A DNA stretch of 64,000 bases. It comes from Poa pratensis. Lineage: Eukaryota; Streptophyta; Magnoliopsida; Poales; Poaceae. Both the position numbers and the translations under genes were made by a program. This document shows positions 55,987 through 64,000 of this stretch, in pieces; the first letter of the stretch is position 1, and each line of letters opens with the position of its first letter. The stretch is from NCBI GenBank assembly GCA_947311845.1, contig CAMZMU010000096.1, positions 20,126,288 to 20,190,287 on the forward strand. The letters are read 5' to 3'. The notes under the pieces are model-generated. The model was not told the origin of the DNA, made no database searches, and saw only the letters and a list, made by a program, of their open reading frames with translations.

Positions 55987-56662
55987 GTTCCGCGTCGATG
56001 CGGTGGGTGGAGGAGGGTCAGGTACAGACAGCGCTGGGAAGCCGATGGATATGTATGGCCGTGCTACTGCCTGCGTTGTCTCGCTACTGCGACATGAGAA
56101 TGCTCCACGTTTTCTCTGAAACTTTTTCATGGTGATGCGTTCAAGCGACAGGGGTGGTAGAAGTTCTCGATCGAACTTCCACACCTGAACTTTCAAGTAA
56201 ATTTACAGCTGAGATTTTTTCTGAAAATCTCATGGTGGTGACTCGTTCAAGCGATAGGGGTGGTAAAATTTTCTGTAGGACTTCCAATCAGAAATGTTTG
56301 TGCACACTCACAGGTCTAGGCGTCTAGCAAATGTGTCATTGCCTTTCTGTTTCTTTCAGACATCGCGCATGATTCTTCTGAGAATTCAAGAATGCAATTA
56401 CACAGGATAGGATTTAAACTTTACTGAATACTCACTTCCATAAAGCACAAAGCCAAAAACACTGCAGAGTGTGTATTTATGATTTCTATCCCAACATCAT
56501 TCATGTTTAGCAGAGAAACCACAGCAAGAAATCATTCCAATAACCAAAAATATATATTAGAGAATCAGGGGAGGGGGGAATAGAGCTTTGATATTTGAAC
56601 TACCATATACCAAAGTGAGACAATAATCATTGAAATGGTAGCAAATCGAACAATCCGACCAA
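55987..56662. other. Short intergenic region between the FAM210-like gene and SEC13
   Basis: It contains the GC-rich 5' leader of the FAM210-like gene and the 3' UTR of SEC13, both on the minus strand. A repeated phrase ('tggtgatgcgttcaagcgacaggggtggtag' at about 56131 and 'tggtgactcgttcaagcgataggggtggtaa' at about 56234) suggests a small local duplication about 103 bases apart. Confidence 0.6.
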
Positions 56663-57580
56663 CTAGGGCTCAACAGTCGTCACTTGCTGCCACTCGCCAT
56701 CAACAGCTTCCTTCCACAGGGTCACACTGTTATTACCATCAGAAGCAGCCAGAATGTTCCCGGTCAGTGACCACGACACCCTCCACACAGGGGTTTTGAA
56801 GTCATGCAGAACCCTGCCTTCCCACTGCTCGCCTTCCTTCGCCTCGGTCCAGATAACAACTGTTCCATCCTGGGAGGCGCTGGCAATTGTAGATTTTGGA
56901 AGGCCAAGGTTTGGAGCCCAGGCTACGTCCCTCACCCAGTCCTTGTGCATTTGGAGAGCAGGGAAGCAGTCCATCCTCCAGCTTCCGTTGGTGAGCTTCC
57001 ATACCTTGACTGTGTTATCACAACCGCCAGATGCAAGTTTCTGAACGTACTCAAACTGGCCAGAAGGACTTGTGGTGATCAGAGAACCAGGGGCCATTGC
57101 TGGAGCCCATGAGACAGAGGTCACCCCCACTGGATGCGCCTGGTCAATACGCGAAGTGTCCCAAACACCATCAGAGCGAGCCGTGAAGACTGAAATGTTC
57201 CCGTCAGACGAACCACAAGCCAAGCACAGCCCAAGCTCATGAGGTGCCCACGCAATGGAGTTGACAGATGACTTGTGCTCTGTGAAAGTGTGCGCCTGAA
57301 CCCACTCATCAGGCTTGCTGCCTTCTTTCCAGATGATGACACGGCTGTCGTAGCCGCAGGATGCAAGCATGGAGCCGAACTTGGGATGAGCCCATGCTAC
57401 CTGCCATACCGGTCCCTGGTGCCCACTCAGAGTTGCAAGCAGCTGCTGTGAGTTGCCACTGACGCCGATGACCTTTATCGTGTTGTCCGAAGAGGCTGTC
57501 GCCACACGCTTACCGTAGTAATCCATGACAACATCATGCACCACATCCTGGTGTCCAGTTTCTATCTTGTGGGGAGGCAT
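56663..57580 (-). CDS. SEC13: SEC13, COPII coat and nuclear pore WD40 protein
   Basis: This is one uninterrupted coding exon of 305 residues, the usual SEC13 length. The start is the ATG at 57580 (MPPHKIETGHQDVVHDVVMDYYGKR). An upstream GTG in frame is not used. Six WD40 blades are visible from residues 10 to 300, including VATASSDNTIKV, HQGPVWQVAWAHPKFGSMLASCGYDSRVIIW, HKSSVNSIAWAPHELGLCLACGSSDG, LASGGCDNTVKVW, HKDWVRDVAWAPN and STIASASQDGTVVIW. SEC13 pairs with SEC31 in the outer COPII cage that buds vesicles from the ER, and it is also part of the Y-complex of the nuclear pore. A probable 5' UTR intron separates this exon from a leader exon near 58136. No damage is seen. Confidence 0.96.
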   Translation of the reverse strand: MPPHKIETGHQDVVHDVVMDYYGKRVATASSDNTIKVIGVSGNSQQLLATLSGHQGPVWQVAWAHPKFGSMLASCGYDSRVIIWKEGSKPDEWVQAHTFTEHKSSVNSIAWAPHELGLCLACGSSDGNISVFTARSDGVWDTSRIDQAHPVGVTSVSWAPAMAPGSLITTSPSGQFEYVQKLASGGCDNTVKVWKLTNGSWRMDCFPALQMHKDWVRDVAWAPNLGLPKSTIASASQDGTVVIWTEAKEGEQWEGRVLHDFKTPVWRVSWSLTGNILAASDGNNSVTLWKEAVDGEWQQVTTVEP

Positions 57581-58300
57581 CTTCACCCAAATCTTCTACT
57601 GTTGGGAAAACCTGTTTGATTCAAACAAAGCACAAATAATTCACAAATTTCTCAACCATGTTTCCTTGCATATATAGGAGCGAGTAAACAAATATGCATA
57701 TATTTTACCGCTAACGAGAAGCAGTAAAAAACTGTAGAAGAGTAAGGCAGCCCAGCGCAAAAGAACACCGAGAGAATTACACAATCTGGTATCACTTGCC
57801 ACTAAGTACCATTGCAACATCTACTATTTTCCACTTCGCAATGCTTATTTGGTCCAAACCACACTATTGGGCGACAGATATTTATTTTGGATCCCTTCTG
57901 GCTCGGCCAAATCTGATCTACTACTGATGAACAAAGTGGTCTCCTCGAAACGTATTGCACTAGTACCGTGTACGTGATTTCTGTTGTACCAAAATTCGGT
58001 AAGAAAAACTACGTTCTAAAGTGCATACGTGATTAGAATCTGACAAGTCCTGCAAAATTTTCCAATTCGAATCGGATTTGGGCGGAGGCGGAGCTGTGGG
58101 CGTCGCGTGTGGGGGAAGGAACGCATCGGACTCACCGTAAGCGCGGGTGGTGTCGCCGGAGCTGACGATGCGGCTGACCTAGGGCTTGGTGCGTCGCTCC
58201 CCGCCGCTATCGGAACCACAGAGAAGAGAGAGCCGGCGAAGGGATCTGGCTCGCCGAGTCGCCGTGGTTCGGTCGATACACACCACGTTAACACAACACA
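57581..58300 (-). promoter_or_regulatory. SEC13 5' leader with UTR intron
   Basis: On the minus strand a GC-rich leader ends at about 58136 with the donor TACG|GTGAGT. The acceptor is probably 'caaacag' near 57611-57617 or 'cccaacag' near 57600, just upstream of the ATG at 57580. This gives an intron of about 0.5 kb within the 5' UTR, common in plant housekeeping genes. The limits are inferred, not proven. Confidence 0.5.
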
Positions 58301-59486
58301 ACCAGGCCCAATAGGCACTGGACGGGCCGAACTGGACAGGCCAAAGCCCAAATGGTGAAATGGGACCCAATGGGCATATCTGTGCTTTCGCCTGGCTGAA
58401 CAGTACGATACATATCCTCTAAAAAAACAGTACGATAAATATTATTTTATTTTGAGGAAAAAACCAGTGTGATTTGGACAACTTAGCTTACAGGTTTTGT
58501 AAATATGTGCCAAATATATGAATTTATCATGTTGATATATAAAATACTCCCTCCGATCCGGAATATTCGTCCCAACCTATACACAAATTTTGTACTAGGC
58601 AGTACGTTCTCCACGACAGTTATTTCAGATCGGAGGTAGTATTAAATTGAAACTCCTTGATGTGACGAGTAAAATCTGTTTCTTCTGCGGGAAGGGATAT
58701 GGCACGCTAACACAAGAGAGAATTAGGAAAATTTGCCGATTTAAATAGAGTAGATCCACAAGGCCGGAGGATTTCATATATTTCCTCCATTTTGTATGTA
58801 AATTAATTCCTAGAAATCATGAAATTAATATTATATAACTTTGACTACTAATAGATGGAAAAAAATTATGTATGTAGGCTGATATACCAGAAGATTTATT
58901 ATGGAAATATTTTCATAATACCCTATTATACCGTGCATCCACAGAAATTACTGGTCAAATATGCGTATCACAGACTCTGTCAATGTCTAAAACTTCTTGT
59001 AGATACGGACTCAGGAAGTTTAAAGAACGTTATGGAGGTAGAACCTTGTCAGAATTTAGAACTTGGCCCATATATTTTCACAAATATTAATATTGAGCTC
59101 TTGGTACTAATGTGTTGATTTATTGTATTGGAGAGATGAATTTTTCCAATACATCGCCTTTATTAGAACTAGAGGGAATGTCAGTTTAAACAGATGTTGC
59201 TAAAAATTTGCATAAAATTGGACACTAGGCACTAGCATTCTCGAAATGATGTCAGTGACCAAAGCAAAACCAACCGAGGTCTTTGATATTAACATGTTAT
59301 GTTAATTTACACATCGTCAAACATGCCATTTTTACACACAAAACCGTCACCATGCTTACACCCTCTTATTTATGCAAGCGCCTCCAAGCAACCTTAGGTT
59401 ACAACAGGAGAAATGAGGTATACTGCCCTCCAGAACAAACAAACAAGGAAAAACACGAAAAAGTGGAAATGTCTCTGAGTTGCATG
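58301..59486. other. Intergenic sequence between SEC13 and the OXS3-like gene
   Basis: It contains one MITE (58547-58639) and AT-rich sequence. No gene was recognised. The part near 59300-59486 is probably the 3' UTR of the OXS3-like gene. Confidence 0.5.
58547..58639. mobile_element. Short Stowaway-type MITE
   Basis: This 93-bp element has termini CTCCCTCCGATCCGGAATA and the imperfect inverse, ending CAGATCGGAGGTAG. TA lies on both sides (58545-58546, 58640-58641). Confidence 0.82.
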
Positions 59487-61621
59487 TTAATCAGCCTTTG
59501 GCTCTTCTTTCAGGCAAACAGATGAGCAACGCATGTGCAAACGGTGCAGATTCACCATCGAAAACGACCTCATAGGCACGGGCAATGGCTTAGATGCGCA
59601 AAAACAAAGCCGAGGTACGGTCATCGCTGGAGAAGCAAAATGTGAAGTGTGATCAGGTGACTGAACAAAGCTCAACTGCTGAGGCAGCTCGTTTTCGTCA
59701 CTGCTGAGGCTGCTGCTGCTACTGTTGGGGCTAATAATGTCCAAGGGCCTCAGCCTGCTTAAACTGGCAATCCTCTTGGGGATGCCATTCTCGTATGTTT
59801 CAGGTGCTGTGATCTGTGATTTACCATACATGATGCTGTGTGCGAGAAGGATTTTCCGTTTCCTGGTATAAGCATTGTCTGCCTTGGCGATTACCTTTGC
59901 AGAACCAGATGGCCCAATGGCATCCTTGAGGAATGTGAAAGATCTGGACTTGCCATTGTAGAATTGAGAGATGCCACGCCTGCGCCACAAAAAAGGACGA
60001 GGACATCAGAGGTAGCATCTAGATAAACATCATTAATCATATGCAATGAACACCCGCATTATGCATTTAGTGCAAAAAGGTAAATACACAACAGCTGTTG
60101 TGCCTTGAGATAAGCAATGACGTTCTGCGTGGTGCATTATTTATGGGCAAGCTGCAAGCATGCAATACAATAGCAAAGCCAGAATTTCAGAATCAGAACT
60201 AATCAAGGAAGATTGTGTCAATAAAAAGAAAAAATCTTAGCGGTTAGCACAACCGTACCGCCAAAAAACATTGTTAAGCTAACTTCTCATTGTAGGAAAT
60301 GAAAGTTACTTATGTGGAAAATCGTTAAGGGCCGTATCAGTGCGAAAAACAGGTCGAACAGGTTCCCCTCAGTGGGCATGGTCATACTGAACATGTCTCA
60401 CCTCATCTGAAAAACTGGTTGGTAAAAAGGACAGTTTTGTCCATCTCAACTAATGTTCTAGCTACGAGTGACATGATTATCAATGCATCCTATTACCCAC
60501 ACCAGAAATTCCAATATTTAATTTCATTTCCATCATATTACCCACTGTCTCTATTATGCTACCATCAAACTTTCTCTAGAGTTCACATCCCAAAATATGA
60601 AAGTTAAACTACCCTTTGTGTCGCTTCGAGCACCACCTCATATCCCCCAGGTTGAGACATACTAGCTCATATACTAAGTACATAAGGGAAACCTACAGCA
60701 AACTGTTCAACTGGATTTTCCATTCATCTGTCTGGATGTACAGCGCAGGATCCCAATATGCAATTTGCATCAAGCGGCATGTATTTTTAAGAGTCCCGCC
60801 GTATAGTATAATGCATAGCCAATAATGTGTTTTCGAAATTTCCTTTACAAGCCCTGTTTCGGTAGAACAATGTGCAAGTATTTAACGTGAAGATTGGTAC
60901 ACCTCGCCAGATGCAGAAAGATAAGCATGACTAAAGCAGAAACGGACATGAAAAGGACGCAATGGAACAGTCATTACGACACTCTCGCGATTGATTATTC
61001 CAGGAGGCTAGCACATACGAAACAGACTACCCCTCCCTCATCAACTAAACAATGGACTCCATACATACCATCGCAAGACTGAATAATGGTCAACCAATAT
61101 CTTAATCAAGAAGAAGCACAGCAGCCTGCGACGTGCCACTGGCACACGTCTCCTTACTTGTTGAATCTAACTGATCCTTCCATTTGGACCAGTTATGTGG
61201 AAAGAAATATCAGTGTCGCAATCGCTGCCAATTCTCAAGCACGATCCGTAAACATGTTCATCATCCTACTCTCATTTCTTAAGGTTGCGGAGAAGAACAG
61301 AACATACAGATATGCACGCACAATTGCACAAAAGCAGCCCGGCCAATATAGACAGAATCCACGGCGCACCGAACACTTGCAGAAATTATACTAGCAAAAC
61401 AATAATGCATGAAAGAACTCTGCTCACCGGATGGGAAGCGCCTCCTCCAATGCCCCGAGCCCCGGGAGCCCCGCCCCGTTGTACGCGCTCTGCACCTCCC
61501 CGTCCCCGTCCTTCCCCGACGGCGTGGAGCCATCGTCGCTGTCATTCCCCAGCGACGACGAGCTGCACGCCGCCTCCGCCGGTTTCCCCGCCCCGCAGAA
61601 GGCGACGCGGTCGAAGGCCAT
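59487..61621 (-). CDS. OXS3: OXIDATIVE STRESS 3-like protein
   Basis: Two exons on the minus strand (61621-61428 and 59979-59487) give 228 residues, separated by a GT-AG intron of about 1.45 kb in phase two. The N-terminus MAFDRVAFCGAGKPAEAACSSSSLGNDSD is followed by a Ser/Asp/Glu-rich stretch. The hallmark of the family spans the exon junction: LEEALPIRRGISQFYNGKSRSFTFLKDA, then AKADNAYTRKRKILLAHS. A serine-rich stretch (SPNSSSSSLSSDEN) and a C-terminal CFCASKPLPVPMRSFS follow. In Arabidopsis, OXS3 is a nuclear, chromatin-associated protein linked to tolerance of heavy metals and oxidative stress, and the same role is inferred here. The frame is intact. The symbol denotes the family, not proven orthology. 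Confidence 0.87.
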
Positions 61622-62072
61622 CGGTATCCCCCGCCCCGATCTGGGGCCGGCCTCGCTGATTCGCCGGCCGCCGATAGGATCACCACACCGCGCGCTCGCC
61701 TACCTCAATCGCCGCGGACAAGGAACGGAGGTGCCGATCGACGAAACGAAAACGAAACGCCCAGTGTCGTGGTGGTCGGATAAAGAGGTCGGATTTAAAG
61801 TACGCACCAACAGAGAGGGGCTGACCTTTCTGATGAACAGTAACGATGCCACGTCACATGCCGATCAGCTCGTAATCAATTAGAAATGGATTGATGGGCG
61901 ATTGGTGCAGGAGAGACGACGAGGTTTTGGTTACCACAGCCTGAGCTGGAGGAACGCCGCGTTATCGGCTTATCCACATATCCGCACACAAATTTTATTT
62001 TTTATTATCTTTCCGTGTCTATTCGTTTGAAACGCATGAGTACTGTTAATTAGGATAACTGTTCTTTTATTA
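61622..62072. promoter_or_regulatory. 5' flank of the OXS3-like gene
   Basis: This is GC-rich leader sequence and presumably the promoter, reading to the left. No individual element is claimed. Confidence 0.4.
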
Positions 62073-62162
62073 CTTTCTCCGATCCATAAAAAGTGTCGGG
62101 ACATTAGTTCAAATTAAAAAATGTGAACTGAAGCCCCGACGCTTTTTATACATCGGAGAGAG
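62073..62162. mobile_element. Short Stowaway-type MITE
   Basis: This 90-bp element has termini CTTTCTCCGATCCATAAAAAG and CTTTTTATACATCGGAGAGAG, near-perfect inverted repeats. TA lies on both sides (62071-62072, 62163-62164). Confidence 0.85.
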
Positions 62163-62164
62163 TA

Positions 62165-64000
62165 TATAATACAAACAGAGATCGTTTCCGGGTTTAATTT
62201 CATTGAAATGAAACCATCAGCGTAAGTACTCATCTTTACATGATCTGCTCGAAAAGAAAATTATGCATAAGTAACAGAAATCGGCACACATCTTCATACA
62301 CATCGTTACACGCACACATAGCACTGTGTAGGAATCTTGGGATCCCATAGTTTCAAAATTAACACGTTTTGACATCGACCATTTCACCTATAAAAGGAAA
62401 TTTGAGCTAGCTAGGCATATGAAACAAATAATTTGATCTTTGGTAGACTGAGTGTAAGATAATTTGATCTCTGGTAGACTAAGTGTAAGACAATTTCACT
62501 ACCAAACAATGTAGAGTACTTGCACATTTTTTTCTTGTTTGCCCTTTTGTATAAATGCTCGACGTCATAAAGTCTCTTCTTCGGGAAAAACGCAGAACTA
62601 CAAAGTAATTTTGATTTTTGTATTGTGAATATCGCTTATAATATTAGAGGGCTACATTTCAAACTTGACCCTTTCAGTGAATTTCTTAACACATATTGGC
62701 ATCGCATTTTAAACTAACATACTGAGATCATTCAAGGTGTTTTTGGTTTAACAACTTGAGATCATTCCAAGATTAAAGATCTATTGTTTCTTTTTTTAAT
62801 TTGGCGAAAATGTTTTACTTTCGCTCTTTGCGTCTCTATTTTAATGCATAACCTTTCTTGTGGTGGAGCTGCGATTTCGTTCGGTTGGACACCACCGACG
62901 AGGAGTAGACTAGGGTTAGGGTTAGGTTTGTCAAATTTCATTCAAACTTTTTGTAATATATAACAAATACGAATGAAATTTGAAAACCGTTTAAATTCGT
63001 TTGAATTTGTTTAAGTTTTTTTTATTTGGGAGGCGCCGCTATGGGCGGCACCCCAATTGACCGGACACATGTCCGACACCCTCCAATTGAGCCATGGGGG
63101 TGCCGGACATCCAATTGGGGTGTCCCGCTGGAGATGCTCTAACAATGGTTCACAAATCGTTGATGCCCAGAAGGATACAAATCAGAACCAGAACCAGACA
63201 GACGGACTGAACACTTCGTAGCCGAGAAGTACAGCAACTCGGCCACCAGTCAGTCAAACTTGGCAATTTGCAAACGAGGCACAATGCACACACACATGTA
63301 CTACCCCATAGGTACATACTCCTTCGCCACCTTCGTACATACCTACCTGCCCTGCCATTGAAATTTCTCGCGACAGACAAAAAAAAAACCGCCAGAATCT
63401 TTGTCACTTGTCAGCCATCCCCGTCGTCGAAGCCACGGCCCCGAGTAGGTTGGCCTGTCGGCGTCGATGTAAAGAGAGGACGCCAGTAGCGGCCAGCCGG
63501 CCAGGTGCAGAGGAGTAGAGTTGTTAGCATAAAACCGCGATATTGAAGGCCAAATTTCGAAAAACTGCGACATTGATGTGGGATCGCAGAAAACCGCGAC
63601 TTTGGTGGCGTTCGCAGGAAAAATCGCAATAAACACACATCGGTCGTTAAACGCGAATTGACACCGAATCTGACGTGTGAGACCCACCCAGAAGCTGACG
63701 TGGCGTGGAGAGCCCCACTTGTCAGGACCAATTTGCATATTTTGTGCAGGGTCCCACTTGTTAGTGAATTAAAAAAAATTAAAATTTCTAAAAAAATGCC
63801 TTCTTCTTCCCCAGCCAGCACCACCGCCGATACCCCCAACCCCACCACCGCGCCGCCCTGCTCGCCGCCGTGCCTACCTGTTGTACGCCGCCACCGGTAG
63901 CTCCTCTGTGCCGCGGCCGCCGCCGACGTCGGCGGGGGCAGCACACGACCACCATCGCCGGAGCACTGCAGGCACCGACGGGCATGCACCGGGCCGCCCT
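62165..64000. other. Unassigned right-hand end of the window
   Basis: No gene can be supported. A 31-bp tandem duplication (ataatttgatct..tggtagact..agtgtaag) lies at 62428-62489. A repeat-derived patch with 'accccaattg' and its inverse 'caattggggt' lies at 63050-63145. The last 215 bases are GC-rich with overlapping frames on both strands. They could be the beginning of an exon or repeat that continues past the window edge. Confidence 0.45.

Noticed and set aside
62905..62935. Short 'gggttagggttagg' telomere-like motif
   Set aside because: There are only two to three units, not the plant TTTAGGG repeat, and no array. It is probably chance.
63050..63145. Inverted 'accccaattg' repeats as a possible MITE
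   Set aside because: No matching termini or target duplication could be defined.
1..64000. tRNA, rRNA, CRISPR or bacterial operon features
   Set aside because: None were visible. The gene structure is plant nuclear throughout.

Overview
This window looks like nuclear DNA from a grass of the wheat/barley tribe (Triticeae). It has intron-containing plant genes with GC-rich first exons, TA-flanked Stowaway-type MITEs, hAT-type MITEs, and nested LTR retrotransposons inside a CACTA transposon. No bacterial, organellar or CRISPR features were seen. All family names come from recognising translated motifs by eye; no database search was run.

Positions 1-17600 are transposon-dense. The backbone is a decayed CACTA transposon on the minus strand. 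Its TNP2-type transposase gene is cut into three collinear pieces (17175-16538, 8311-7997, 2684-2590). The first gap holds a nearly intact Athila-like Ty3/gypsy element (8312-16537) with a perfect 5-bp target duplication. The second gap holds an older, internally deleted Ty1/copia element (2685-7996). The third piece ends against a degenerate LTR (1086-2589) related to the Athila-like one. The Athila-like element encodes only Gag and protease.

Positions 17600-32000 contain unassigned sequence with a hAT MITE, then an intact four-exon MED20 (Mediator subunit) gene. Next come a decayed LINE with a solo LTR nested inside it, a relic of an F-box gene's last exon, and an F-box/FBD gene.

Positions 32000-45000 form the rest of an F-box cluster. 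One minus-strand copy has a frameshift in the F-box. One plus-strand copy has an intact F-box exon but frameshifted and duplicated downstream exons. Between them lies a retroposed sequence with a 13-bp target duplication.

Positions 45000-64000 are gene-rich, with four minus-strand genes in a row: a plant O-fucosyltransferase-family protein (nine exons, two probable GC-AG introns), a plastid FAM210/DUF1279-like membrane protein, SEC13 (single coding exon), and an OXS3-like stress protein. MITEs lie between them. The conserved genes act in different processes (transcription, glycosylation, plastid membrane function, vesicle coat and nuclear pore, stress response) and are not an operon or evident pathway cluster. 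The last 2 kb are unassigned.
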